Positions 23,324 through 32,024 of a DNA stretch of 49,669 bases are shown here, piece after piece. The translations under genes and the position numbers were made by a program. The notes beneath the pieces are model-generated. The model made no database searches. It saw only the letters and a list, made by a program, of their open reading frames with translations, and was not told the origin of the DNA. The DNA comes from Treponema sp. (GTDB lineage: Bacteria; Spirochaetota; Spirochaetia; Treponematales; Breznakiellaceae). The number at the start of each line of letters is the position of its first letter. Positions within the stretch are counted from its first letter, which is position 1. The stretch is from positions 1 through 49,669 of the forward strand of contig WQZG01000017.1 of NCBI GenBank assembly GCA_009780855.1, given 5' to 3'.

Positions 23324-24829
23324 ATGAAGACTGTGTGCGGAATTGATTTGGGAACCCAGAGCTGCAAAATAATAATTTATGATTACGAAAATAAAAAAAT
23401 AGTGGATACCGCCCAGGTACCGGTAGAGATGATTGCGGATAACAACGGCGCAAGGGAACAAAAAGCCGAATGGTACAACGAGGCATTAAAGACTTGTTTT
23501 AATAAACTGGACAAATCTTACAGGATGACCATTGAGGCCCTGGGCGTTTCCGGTCATCAGCACAGTCTGGTTCCCCTTGATGAAAAAGGCCGGGCCCTTT
23601 ATAACGTAAAACTCTGGTGCGATACTTCTACCCAGGCCGAGTGCGAACAATTGACCGCTGCGGCGGGAGGCGAGGCAAAGCTTATAAAGACTGCAGGCCT
23701 TCCGATGAGGCCCGGCTACACCGCTCCCAAAGTTCAGTGGCTAAAAAACCATAAGCCGCGGGCCTTTGAAAAACTTGCCCATATTTTACTTTCCCACGAT
23801 TACATAAACTATTTATTAACCGGTGAATATTCTGCTGAATTCGGGGATGCCTCCGGTACTGCACTTTTCGATGTACGCAAAAGGACCTGGTCCAAAAAGG
23901 TTTGTGATTTGATTGGACCGGAAGTATTTAAAACTCTGCCCGCGCTTGTTGAACCGGGGGAGGCCGCCGGTATTGTCAGCGCCGAAGCCGCCGCCCTGTA
24001 CGGCATCCCGGAAGGCGCCATTGTCGCCGCAGGCGGCGGCGACAACATGATGAGCGCGATCGGAACCGGCTCCGTGGAAGACGGTTTTTTGTCAATGAGC
24101 CTTGGAACGTCAGGCACCCTTTTTGGTTTTTCAAAAACTCCTGTCATCGACGCGACAGGAAACCTGGCCGCATTCTGTTCTTCGACAGGCGGCTGGCTTC
24201 CCCTTCTGTGTACCATGAACTGCACAGTCGCCACCGAAGAATTCCGCGGACTGTTCGGGCTTGATCTAAAGGCCTTAAGCGAAGAAGCCGCCAAAGCTCC
24301 TATAGGCGCGGAAGGAATCGCAATCCTGCCGTTTTTTAACGGCGAGCGCACCCCAAACCTCCCGCACGGCAGGGCCAGTGTCAGCGGAATCACGGCGGCC
24401 AATTTTAAAAAAGAAAATATATTACGGGCCGCTCATGAAGCCGCGATCTTTGGTATGAGGATCGGGCTTGAAGGATTTATGGCCCTTGGATATAAAGCAA
24501 AGGAAATCCGGCTTACCGGGGGCGGTTCAAAGAGCAGGCTCTGGCAGAGTATCGCGGCCAATGTAATGAACCTGCCGGTAAAAGTTCCTGCCGGCGCGGA
24601 GGCTGCTGCCCTGGGCGGGGCAATCCAGGCACTGTGGGTTCTGGAACGCAGCGGCTTTAACGGCAAGCCCGGCAATCCCAAACTCGCGATAAACTCGGTA
24701 ACAAACGAGCATGTTGCCATGGAAGGCGGAGCAATAATTAAACCGGACGCCAAATCGGTAAAGGCTTATAACGAGGCATACGGCAATTATTTAAAGTACC
24801 TGCAGGCGCTTGGCCCTCTGTACAAATGA
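23324..24829 (+). CDS. xylB: Xylulokinase
   Basis: 501 residues, FGGY sugar kinase fold (usual length about 480-510). The first phosphate loop is GIDLGTQSCKIIIYD, the substrate loop SGHQHSLVPLD corresponds to the GQMHGLV region of xylulokinases, the catalytic Asp is in AAGGGDNMMSAIGTG, and the second domain has RLTGGGSKSRLWQSIAANV and ALGGAIQALW. It phosphorylates D-xylulose to xylulose 5-phosphate, feeding the pentose phosphate pathway, which suits the GH43 and sugar transporters nearby. AGGAGG is 8 nt before ATG 23324. It ends 3 nt from the convergent dehydratase gene. Confidence 0.88.
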   Translation: MKTVCGIDLGTQSCKIIIYDYENKKIVDTAQVPVEMIADNNGAREQKAEWYNEALKTCFNKLDKSYRMTIEALGVSGHQHSLVPLDEKGRALYNVKLWCDTSTQAECEQLTAAAGGEAKLIKTAGLPMRPGYTAPKVQWLKNHKPRAFEKLAHILLSHDYINYLLTGEYSAEFGDASGTALFDVRKRTWSKKVCDLIGPEVFKTLPALVEPGEAAGIVSAEAAALYGIPEGAIVAAGGGDNMMSAIGTGSVEDGFLSMSLGTSGTLFGFSKTPVIDATGNLAAFCSSTGGWLPLLCTMNCTVATEEFRGLFGLDLKALSEEAAKAPIGAEGIAILPFFNGERTPNLPHGRASVSGITAANFKKENILRAAHEAAIFGMRIGLEGFMALGYKAKEIRLTGGGSKSRLWQSIAANVMNLPVKVPAGAEAAALGGAIQALWVLERSGFNGKPGNPKLAINSVTNEHVAMEGGAIIKPDAKSVKAYNEAYGNYLKYLQALGPLYK

Positions 24830-24832
24830 AAT

Positions 24833-25945
24833 TTATCTGCCTGTATAGTTCCTGTTTATCAATTTACGGTATTCACCGGTGCGGATTTTTTCTGTCCATT
24901 GCGTATTGTCAAGGTACCAGTCTACTGTGCGGGCAAGCCCTTCCTCGAAGTTAACCGACTGTTTCCAGCCGAGCTCCTGTTTTATCCGGGAACAGTCGAT
25001 TGCGTAACGGCGGTCATGGCCCGGTCGGTCTTCAACATGTGTAATTTTTTCCCGGACTTTTTTTGGATCCTGGCTAGTTCTGACGGCAACCAGATCTATT
25101 AAAAAATTAAGCAGATTAATATTTTCCCATTCATTATCGCCGCCTATGTTGTACTTTTCCCCTGTTATACCGCTTCGCATTATGGTCCATACGGCCCGGA
25201 CATGGTCTTCCACATACAGCCAGTCCCGGATTTGCCTCCCGTCGCCGTAGACCGGAAGCGGCCTGCCTTCCGCAATATTCAGGATCATCAGGGGGATTAG
25301 TTTCTCCGGGAATTGGCGCGGGCCGTAATTGTTAGAACAGTTGGAAATTGTTATAGGCAGGCCGTAGGTGCGGCTGTACGCCATTACCATGTGATCCGCG
25401 CCGGCTTTGGAAGCAGAATACGGCGAATGCGGATCGTAGGGAGAGGCTTCTGTAAAATAACCTTGCGGACCCAGGGAACCGAATACTTCATCTGTACTGA
25501 CCTGATGGAAAAGAAATTCCTGCTGTTTGTCTTTTTTCCTGCTGTTATCTTTCCATGCGCTTCTTGCCGCTTCAAGCAGGGTAAAAGTTCCCATTACATT
25601 TGTGTTTATAAAAACTTCCGGGCCGATGATAGAACGATCAACATGACTTTCCGCGGCAAAATGAACAACAGTATCGATTTCATATTTTCTGAATACCGAA
25701 TCAACAAAATCTCTGCTGCAGATATTGCCGTGTTCAAAAATATAACGGGGCTCGGTATCGGGATCAGGGCTTCGGTGGCGGAATTCAATATCTGCGAGAT
25801 TCATCGGATTGCCCGCGTATGTTAGTGCGTCAAGATTAATAATGCGGCCCTTAAAATCCGGCGCCCTGTCCAGCATGTAATGAATAAAATTGCTGCCGAT
25901 AAATCCGGCTCCGCCTGTTACCAGGATATTATTGAGTTTACGCAT
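24833..25945 (-). CDS. rfbB: dTDP-glucose 4,6-dehydratase
   Basis: 370 residues, extended short-chain dehydrogenase fold. NAD binding: TGGAGFIGSNFIHY; catalytic triad region SAESHVDRSI, STDEVFGSLG and YSASKAGADHMV (Tyr and Lys present); NYGPRQFPEKLIPLMI completes the signature. It makes dTDP-4-keto-6-deoxyglucose for rhamnose or related envelope sugars. No other dTDP-sugar genes are next to it, so the pathway is scattered. Start ATG 25945 has AGGGAA just upstream. Confidence 0.93.
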   Translation of the reverse strand: MRKLNNILVTGGAGFIGSNFIHYMLDRAPDFKGRIINLDALTYAGNPMNLADIEFRHRSPDPDTEPRYIFEHGNICSRDFVDSVFRKYEIDTVVHFAAESHVDRSIIGPEVFINTNVMGTFTLLEAARSAWKDNSRKKDKQQEFLFHQVSTDEVFGSLGPQGYFTEASPYDPHSPYSASKAGADHMVMAYSRTYGLPITISNCSNNYGPRQFPEKLIPLMILNIAEGRPLPVYGDGRQIRDWLYVEDHVRAVWTIMRSGITGEKYNIGGDNEWENINLLNFLIDLVAVRTSQDPKKVREKITHVEDRPGHDRRYAIDCSRIKQELGWKQSVNFEEGLARTVDWYLDNTQWTEKIRTGEYRKLINRNYTGR

Positions 25946-25980
25946 TTCCCTGTCCGCTTTATCTGTCCGCCCTGCCGCGT

Positions 25981-25998
25981 GGGGTTAACTATAACCCC
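25981..25998. promoter_or_regulatory. Hairpin in a divergent promoter region
   Basis: GGGGTTA-ACTA-TAACCCC lies between the divergent rfbB and uppP genes. It could be an operator or a leader hairpin; followed on the plus strand by an AT-rich segment with no T tract. Confidence 0.35.
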
Positions 25999-26068
25999 GG
26001 TTATATATTAATCTTAACACAGCCTGGCGGTTACAACAATAATTTTGTATTTTACATAGAAGGTTTAT

Positions 26069-26881
26069 ATGACAGTATTGGAAGCATTGATCCTCGGAGT
26101 TGTACAGGGTATAACTGAATTTTTGCCGGTCAGCAGTTCCGGCCATCTGGTACTGCTTCAAAAAATTTTTGGAATCGGGGAACCAGCCCTTCTTTTTGAT
26201 ATTCTTGTGCATACAGCGACCCTGATTGCCGTCTGTGTTGTTCTATGGAAGGATATCTGGGATATTTTAAAAAAAATAATCCAGCCGCTGACACTGTACA
26301 TTATAATTGCGACTATTCCCGCTGTAATCGCGGCCCTGGTATTCAGGAAACAGATTAATGGGGTATTTTCGTCAACATCATTATTGGGATTCTTTTTTTT
26401 GGTTACCTCTGCTCTTCTTGTTTGTTCCGAATTATTTTCGCGCAAAGCGGCCAAAACCGCTGCGGATAATAAAACCGCTGTGACAGAGAAAAAAATGAAG
26501 TGGCTTGATGCCCTTATAATTGGAATTTTCCAGGCGGTAGCGATAGTCCCCGGTATTTCCAGATCCGGGGCCACGCTTTCGGCTGGGCTTTTCCGCGGAT
26601 TAAAACGTGATTTTGCCGTGCGGTTTGCTTTCCTGCTTTCGATACCGGCAATTTTGGGCGCCCTTGTTTTACAGGTAAAAGATATTGGCAAAATAACTGA
26701 AAGTATCGGTGCGCTTCCGCTGGCTGTTGGTTTTATCGCGGCCGCTGTTACCGGTTTCTTTTCTGTAAAGATCATGCTTAAAATAGTGCGTGAGCGGTCA
26801 CTCTTTGGTTTTGCCGTTTATACCTGCGTACTTGGGCTTATCGTTATTATAGATAGTTTTGGAACTCATTTTTTCCTTTGA
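26069..26881 (+). CDS. uppP: Undecaprenyl-diphosphatase
   Basis: 270 residues, about seven or eight membrane segments, BacA family. The two catalytic motifs are seen: GITEFLPVSSSGHLVLLQ near the N-terminus and PGISRSGATLSAGLFRGL in the middle. It recycles undecaprenyl pyrophosphate for peptidoglycan and other glycan carriers, a job shared with the neighbouring dTDP-sugar pathway. AGAAGG precedes the ATG by about 6 nt. The next gene starts 9 nt after its stop. Confidence 0.95.
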   Translation: MTVLEALILGVVQGITEFLPVSSSGHLVLLQKIFGIGEPALLFDILVHTATLIAVCVVLWKDIWDILKKIIQPLTLYIIIATIPAVIAALVFRKQINGVFSSTSLLGFFFLVTSALLVCSELFSRKAAKTAADNKTAVTEKKMKWLDALIIGIFQAVAIVPGISRSGATLSAGLFRGLKRDFAVRFAFLLSIPAILGALVLQVKDIGKITESIGALPLAVGFIAAAVTGFFSVKIMLKIVRERSLFGFAVYTCVLGLIVIIDSFGTHFFL

Positions 26882-26890
26882 GGTATATTT

Positions 26891-27673
26891 ATGTTTTTGG
26901 ACTGGTTTTTTATTAAGGATTTTACCGCCTGGCAAATTGCCGCCGTAATAACAAGCGGAATATTTATCGGGATGGGAAAAACCGGAATCAACGGAATCAA
27001 TTCGGTAATGATACCTCTGCTGGCGATTACTTTCGGGGCAAAAGAATCCACCGGCATTGTTCTGCCCATGCTTTGTTTTGCCGACATCGTTGCTGTCCTT
27101 TGGTACCGCCGCAGCGCCGAATGGAAACATATTCTGCGTCTGCTGCCCTGGGCATTCGCCGGATTGGCGCTGGCGCTGGTGGTTGAACGGTTTGTACCGG
27201 CCAAGGGATTCAAATTCATGATCGGCACCTGTTTTTTTATGGGTCTTGGAGTAATGTTCTGGAACGATATGAATAACCGCAGGCTTGGAGATAAAGCAAA
27301 AATCCCCACAGGCTGGTGGTTTTCTGCGATTTTTGGCCTGTTGGGCGGTTTTACAACCATGATAGGGAATGCGGCCGGTCCGATTATGTCGGTTTTTCTG
27401 CTTTCCATGAGGCTCCCCAAGGAAAATTTCCTTGGAACTGCAGCCTGGTATTATATGATAATAAACTATACCAAAATTCCTTTGCAGATTATTTTTTGGC
27501 ACAATATTACTCCAAGGGGCCTGCTTTTCAATATTACGATGATTCCCATAATTTTAATCGGTGCGGTTCTGGGTATTGTTCTGGTCAAGAAAGTCTCGGA
27601 AAAAGTGTACCGGACTCTGGTCTATGCGATGACTATCATCTCGGCCTCACTGCTGTTTATTAATTTTTCATGA
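26891..27673 (+). CDS. TauE/SafE-family permease
   Basis: 260 residues, about eight membrane segments in two similar halves, TSUP family. The characteristic glycine/proline-rich pieces are present, e.g. GIFIGMGKTGINGINSVMIP and FGLLGGFTTMIGNAAGPIMS. Family members export or import sulfite, sulfonates or other small anions; the substrate here is unknown. It follows uppP by 9 nt, with GAGG ahead of the ATG, and so is probably co-transcribed with it. Confidence 0.85.
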   Translation: MFLDWFFIKDFTAWQIAAVITSGIFIGMGKTGINGINSVMIPLLAITFGAKESTGIVLPMLCFADIVAVLWYRRSAEWKHILRLLPWAFAGLALALVVERFVPAKGFKFMIGTCFFMGLGVMFWNDMNNRRLGDKAKIPTGWWFSAIFGLLGGFTTMIGNAAGPIMSVFLLSMRLPKENFLGTAAWYYMIINYTKIPLQIIFWHNITPRGLLFNITMIPIILIGAVLGIVLVKKVSEKVYRTLVYAMTIISASLLFINFS

Positions 27674-27754
27674 TGAATACCCAATTGATCTTAATTGATC
27701 TTTTTGCCTTGTTTGGTTATTTTTTTATATCATAAGTACAAGTTGGTAAGACCT

Positions 27755-28561
27755 ATGTCAAAACACAACCACCAGAGCGGAGCTTCGGGGAAGAATAACC
27801 CGGCTTCCGGCGAAGAACTGACAAACCAGGCTGAAAAAGAACAGCCGCAGTCAGACAAGAATCCCGGACAAAATCCGGGCGGCAATTTTGCCGGCAGCGC
27901 CGCCGGTAATCCGGCCGGTAATCCCGCAGACGGACCTGCTGACAAGCAGGCCGCTGACAACAATCCGGACTCAGCGGGGCAGACCGGCGACAAGCAGGCT
28001 GCCGATAAACAAGCCGCCGAGAAAGAAAAGACTCCGGCCGGGAAAATCGCGGATTTGGAAGCAAAACTTGCGGAAGTAAATGATCTCTACCTGCGCAAAG
28101 CCGCGGATTTTGAAAATTTCCGCAAGCGGATGAACAAGGAAAAGCAGGATGCCATTGAGTATGCCAACCAGAGCCTGCTTTTGGACATGATTGGTATCAT
28201 GGACGATTTTGAAAGGGCGCTAAAGTCCGCCGAATCCATCGCAACTGGGGAGTTCAAGGCTTTTTACGAAGGAATTTCCATGATCGAAAAAAGGCTTTCT
28301 ACCCAGTTGGAAAATAAATGGGGCCTCAAGCGTTATAATTGCGCCAGTGAACCCTTTGATCCCAATCTCCATGAAGCCATACAAATGGAAAAAACCGCTG
28401 CTGTTGACGAACCGACAGTGGCTGAGGAATATTACAAAGGTTATATGCTAAAAGATCGGGTAGTGCGGCCGGCGAAAGTCAAGGTATTAATGCCCGATAA
28501 AAATATTCCCAAAGAAACAGGCGGGAACGATGAAACCAGCAGGCAGGGAAACGCCGGGTAG
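27755..28561 (+). CDS. grpE: GrpE nucleotide-exchange factor with a long disordered N-terminus
   Basis: 268 residues; most GrpE proteins have about 180-210. Residues about 1-90 are low-complexity (Gly, Asn, Pro, Ala, Asp, Gln) with repeated NPAGNPADGPADKQAADNN and ADKQAAEKE-type units. From about residue 95 comes the GrpE core: the long coiled coil (LEAKLAEVNDLYLRKAADFE), NFRKRMNKE, and the beta domain (PFDPNLHEAIQME; VRPAKVKVLMP). It releases ADP from DnaK. ATG 27755 begins MSKHNHQ; the frame upstream to 27695 is AT-rich and looks non-coding. dnaK follows, 82 nt downstream. hrcA is absent. Confidence 0.93.
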   Translation: MSKHNHQSGASGKNNPASGEELTNQAEKEQPQSDKNPGQNPGGNFAGSAAGNPAGNPADGPADKQAADNNPDSAGQTGDKQAADKQAAEKEKTPAGKIADLEAKLAEVNDLYLRKAADFENFRKRMNKEKQDAIEYANQSLLLDMIGIMDDFERALKSAESIATGEFKAFYEGISMIEKRLSTQLENKWGLKRYNCASEPFDPNLHEAIQMEKTAAVDEPTVAEEYYKGYMLKDRVVRPAKVKVLMPDKNIPKETGGNDETSRQGNAG

Positions 28562-28563
28562 AC

Positions 28564-28592
28564 TGGAACTGGAAAGATTTTTTTTCTATAAT
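28564..28592 (+). promoter_or_regulatory. Candidate promoter of dnaK
   Basis: A perfect TATAAT (28587-28592) has TGGAAC (28564-28569) 17 bp upstream. It gives dnaK its own start site within the grpE-dnaK gap. No CIRCE element is present there. Confidence 0.4.
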
Positions 28593-28605
28593 AAATCATA
28601 TTAAA

Positions 28606-28625
28606 GTACGGCTTTCCTGCCGTAC
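28606..28625 (+). promoter_or_regulatory. Perfect hairpin in the dnaK leader
   Basis: GTACGGC (28606-28612) and GCCGTAC (28619-28625) flank a 6-nt loop; the ribosome site GAGAGGAG (28628-28635) follows directly. It could stabilise the message or act as a temperature-sensitive element; both are inference. Confidence 0.5.
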
Positions 28626-28643
28626 AAGAGAGGAGTTAAGTAT

Positions 28644-30584
28644 ATGGGTAAGATTATTGGTATAGACCTGGGAACCACAAATTCATGTGTCGCCGTCCTT
28701 GAAGGAGGCGAACCGGTGGTCATTCAGAATACCGAAGGGGGCCGGACCACGCCGTCCATCGTTGGATTTACCAGCAAAGGTGAACGGATTACAGGCCAGC
28801 CTGCCAAGAACCAGATGATCACCAATCCGGAAAATACGATCTATTCGATCAAACGGTTTATGGGCCGCCATTTTTCCGAAGTAGGCAGCGAGATGAAACT
28901 CGTTCCGTACAGACTTAAGGAACAGGGCAATGAAGTCCGCGTTGACATTGACGGCAAACTTTATTCGCCCCAGGAAATTTCAGCCTTTATTCTGCAAAAA
29001 ATGAAACAGACCGCAGAAGACTACCTGGGCGAATCCGTTTCCGAGGCGGTTATTACTGTACCTGCTTATTTTAACGATGCCCAGCGGCAGGCGACAAAAG
29101 ACGCCGGTAAAATCGCCGGTCTTGAGGTAAAACGTATAATCAACGAACCGACCGCGGCCTCGCTTGCCTTTGGTTTTAACAAGGATCAAAAAAAGGAAAA
29201 AACCATAGCGGTTTATGATCTTGGCGGCGGCACTTTCGATATTTCCATTCTTGAACTGGGCGAGGGCGTGTTTGAAGTCAAATCAACCAACGGCGATACC
29301 CACCTGGGAGGCGACGATTTTGACCGCCGTATAATGGAATGGCTTATTACTGAATTCAAGCGCGACACCGGCATTGACCTGGCCCAGGACCGGATGGCCC
29401 TGCAGAGGCTGCGCGAAGCCGCGGAAAAGGCAAAAATCGAACTTTCAGCCATGGCCACTACCGAGATAAATATCCCGTTCATTACCGCCGACCAAAGCGG
29501 TCCCAAACACCTGCAAAAGTCACTTACCAGGGCAAAATTTGAGCAGATGGTTCAGGATCTTCTGGAACGTTCAAAAGAGCCCTGCAAAAAAGCCCTTGCG
29601 GACGCCGGCTTTACCGCCGACCAAATTGACGAAGTAATCCTGGTAGGCGGCTCAACCCGCATTCCGGCTGTTCAGCAGATAGTCAAGGATCTCTTTAAAA
29701 AAGAACCCAATAAGGGAGTCAACCCGGACGAAGCGGTCGCTGTAGGCGCCGCGATCCAGGGCGGAATCCTTGGCGGCGATGTAAAAGACGTTCTGCTTCT
29801 GGACGTAACCCCGCTGTCCCTTGGAATTGAAACTTTGGGCGGAGTCATGACCAAACTCATAACACGAAATACCACTATTCCCACAAGAAAGAGCCAGATA
29901 TTTTCTACAGCGGCGGACAGCCAGACCGCTGTTTCTATACAGGTTCTGCAGGGTGAGCGCGAAATGGCTACCCAGAACCGCACTCTGGGGCGTTTCGATT
30001 TGGTAGGCATTCCGCCGGCTCCCAGGGGAGTTCCGCAGATTGAAGTTACCTTTGACATTGACGCCAACGGTATAGTCCACGTATCGGCAAAGGATTTGGG
30101 CACCGGCAAGGAGCAAAAAATCCGCATCGAAAGTTCTTCCGGCCTGTCGGAGAACGATATTGATAAAATGGTAAAAGAAGCCGAAATGCATGCCGAGGAA
30201 GACAAGAAGGAACGCGAAAAGGCGGAAGTCCGCAATGACGCCGATAACATGATCTACTCGACCGAAAAGAACATCAAGGATTTGGGCGATAAAGTAAGCG
30301 CGCCGGACAAATCAAAGGCCGAGGAAGCAATTGCGGATCTCAGAAAAGCCCTGGAATCAGGCGATATCGAAAACATCAAAACCAGGACAGAAGCCTTAAA
30401 ACAGGTCTCCTACAAAATTGCCGAAGAAGTTTATAAAACCCAGGGCCCCCAGCCCGGACAGGAAGCCGGCGGAAGCGGACCTCATCCGGAAGGCGGCAGC
30501 CAAGGCCCGAATATGGGAGGAGGCGGCAATACAAAGAGCGCCGAGGACGCGGATTACGAGGTAGTTGACGACGATAAAAAATAG
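28644..30584 (+). CDS. dnaK: Chaperone DnaK (Hsp70)
   Basis: 646 residues, standard length. The ATPase domain has [36 protein letters not shown] and [13 protein letters not shown]; the linker [19 protein letters not shown] joins it to the substrate-binding domain, and the lid ends in a Gly-rich tail and [13 protein letters not shown]. It refolds proteins with GrpE and DnaJ, encoded on either side. Start ATG 28644 with a strong Shine-Dalgarno. Confidence 0.98.
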   Translation: MGKIIGIDLGTTNSCVAVLEGGEPVVIQNTEGGRTTPSIVGFTSKGERITGQPAKNQMITNPENTIYSIKRFMGRHFSEVGSEMKLVPYRLKEQGNEVRVDIDGKLYSPQEISAFILQKMKQTAEDYLGESVSEAVITVPAYFNDAQRQATKDAGKIAGLEVKRIINEPTAASLAFGFNKDQKKEKTIAVYDLGGGTFDISILELGEGVFEVKSTNGDTHLGGDDFDRRIMEWLITEFKRDTGIDLAQDRMALQRLREAAEKAKIELSAMATTEINIPFITADQSGPKHLQKSLTRAKFEQMVQDLLERSKEPCKKALADAGFTADQIDEVILVGGSTRIPAVQQIVKDLFKKEPNKGVNPDEAVAVGAAIQGGILGGDVKDVLLLDVTPLSLGIETLGGVMTKLITRNTTIPTRKSQIFSTAADSQTAVSIQVLQGEREMATQNRTLGRFDLVGIPPAPRGVPQIEVTFDIDANGIVHVSAKDLGTGKEQKIRIESSSGLSENDIDKMVKEAEMHAEEDKKEREKAEVRNDADNMIYSTEKNIKDLGDKVSAPDKSKAEEAIADLRKALESGDIENIKTRTEALKQVSYKIAEEVYKTQGPQPGQEAGGSGPHPEGGSQGPNMGGGGNTKSAEDADYEVVDDDKK

Positions 30585-30621
30585 GGAGGAATAGGGAGGA
30601 AGGAATCCGCTCCCCATACAA

Positions 30622-31731
30622 ATGGCTAAACGTGATTATTATGAAGTCCTGGGTGTCGCCAAAAACGCAACCAAAGATGACATTAAAAAGGCTTACAGAA
30701 AACTCGCAATACAGTTTCACCCCGACAAGAATCCGGGAAACAAGGAAGCCGAAGAAAAATTCAAGGAAGCAACCGAGGCTTACGAAATTTTATCGGACGA
30801 CCAGAAAAAATCCGCTTACGATCAATTTGGTTTTGCCGGAGTCGAAGGCATGGCCGGTCAGGGTGATTTTTCCCAGACTTTTAGGGGCTTTGAAGATATT
30901 TTTGGCGACTTCTCCGGGATTTTCGATACCTTCTTTGGCGGCAGCAGCCGGCGCGGTTCAGGCGGCGGTCCGCAGCAGGGCGCAAACCTGCGCTATGATA
31001 TGGAAATACCGTTCAAAGACGCGGTATTCGGAACCAAGGTGGAAATTCAGTATTCCCGCAACGATTCATGCCCCGCCTGCAAAGGCTCAGGAGCGGCCAG
31101 CGGAACCGGCAAAAAAGTCTGCCCCACCTGCCAGGGTTCCGGGCAGGTGCGCCGCAGTTCGGGATTTTTCTCGGTGGCCTCTACCTGCCCGTCCTGCCGC
31201 GGAGACGGCTACATTATCGAACAGCCGTGCCGGGAATGCGCCGGTTCCGGCATTCAAAAAAAACGCCAGAAGATCATGGTTACGATTCCGGCCGGTGTCG
31301 AAAACGGCAAACGGGTTTCCATCCCCAGACAGGGCGATGCCAGTTCTTCCGGAGGCCCGCCCGGCGATCTATATGTCTTTATTCATGTCAAACCGCACGA
31401 GTTCTTTGAACGCCAGGGAGAAGACATATACTGCGCCATACCAATTTCGGTCACCCAGGCATCCCTGGGTTCCGACATCCAGGTTCCCACTCTCGACGGC
31501 AAGACCATCAAAGTTAAAATACCAGCGGGAATCCAGAACGGTAAAATGCTGCGAATAAGGGACGAAGGCGTTCCCATGCCGGGCAGAAGGGGAAACCTCT
31601 ACATTAAAATGATGGTACAGGTTCCCGTAAAACTTAGCAAACGCGGCCGCGAACTGATGGAAGAATTATCCAGGGTAGAAGGCGAAAACAGTTCGCCCAA
31701 ACCGATAATGTTATCGGATTTAGCGGAATAA
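30622..31731 (+). CDS. dnaJ: Chaperone DnaJ (Hsp40)
   Basis: 369 residues. J domain with the HPD motif (IQFHPDKNPGNKEAEEKF), then a Gly/Phe-rich linker, four zinc-binding repeats (CPACKGSG, CPTCQGSG, CPSCRGDG, CRECAGSG) and the C-terminal peptide-binding domains. It stimulates DnaK ATPase. The upstream gap holds two nearly identical AGGGAGGAA blocks, but they lie 16 or more nt from ATG 30622, so the start has a distant ribosome site. A stem (CCGATAA at 31702-31708 with TTATCGG at 31711-31717) lies in the last codons and may contribute to termination. Confidence 0.97.
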   Translation: MAKRDYYEVLGVAKNATKDDIKKAYRKLAIQFHPDKNPGNKEAEEKFKEATEAYEILSDDQKKSAYDQFGFAGVEGMAGQGDFSQTFRGFEDIFGDFSGIFDTFFGGSSRRGSGGGPQQGANLRYDMEIPFKDAVFGTKVEIQYSRNDSCPACKGSGAASGTGKKVCPTCQGSGQVRRSSGFFSVASTCPSCRGDGYIIEQPCRECAGSGIQKKRQKIMVTIPAGVENGKRVSIPRQGDASSSGGPPGDLYVFIHVKPHEFFERQGEDIYCAIPISVTQASLGSDIQVPTLDGKTIKVKIPAGIQNGKMLRIRDEGVPMPGRRGNLYIKMMVQVPVKLSKRGRELMEELSRVEGENSSPKPIMLSDLAE

Positions 31732-31782
31732 ATTCCGGCGGAATAGGATTTTTGAAGAAATTTTACAACAAACCACGGAGGG

Positions 31783-31851
31783 AGAAAGTAGAAAGTAGAA
31801 AGTAGAAATGAGGAAAGAGAAATGAGGGGAGTATTAAGTAGTAAGTAGGGG
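31783..31851. repeat. G/A-rich low-complexity tract
   Basis: Tandem AGAAAGT units give way to GAGGGGAGTATTAAGTAGTA, which shares GGGGAGTATTAAGT with the tract at 12067-12137. Non-coding. Confidence 0.7.
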
Positions 31852-31857
31852 ATGTCG

Positions 31858-32012
31858 CTTCCTGCATCCCGTTCGTGCATGTTCGAGTTGTTCGTGGTAA
31901 AATTCTTCTTAAATTTATATTTCTCCGTGTATCTTCGTGCCGCTGTGTTCTCCGTGAGAACTTCTTCCTGTATCCTGTTCATGCATGTTCGTGTGGTTTG
32001 TGGTAAATTCTT
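31858..32012. repeat. Paired approx. 50-bp intergenic repeats
   Basis: Two similar copies, 31858-31907 and 31964-32012, each run from CTTCCTG through GCATGTTCG to TGGTAAAATTCTT-type sequence and differ at a handful of bases. Between them, 31920-31963 holds a segment related to 8298-8330. The whole gap from dnaJ to the next gene (31732-32024) is filled with such repeat sequence; I see no gene in it. Confidence 0.7.
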
Positions 32013-32024
32013 ACAAGATAAAGT

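Noticed and set aside
26798-27502. Long open frame on the minus strand (234 codons)
   Set aside because: Antisense to uppP and the TauE/SafE gene, both of which have clear motifs; its own product is low-complexity and unrecognisable.
27674-28643. CIRCE operator (TTAGCACTC-N9-GAGTGCTAA) at the heat-shock genes
   Set aside because: Neither the grpE nor the dnaK upstream gap contains the motif or a close variant.
31599-31982. Open frame on the minus strand after dnaJ
   Set aside because: It overlaps the end of dnaJ and non-coding repeats and has no protein-like features.
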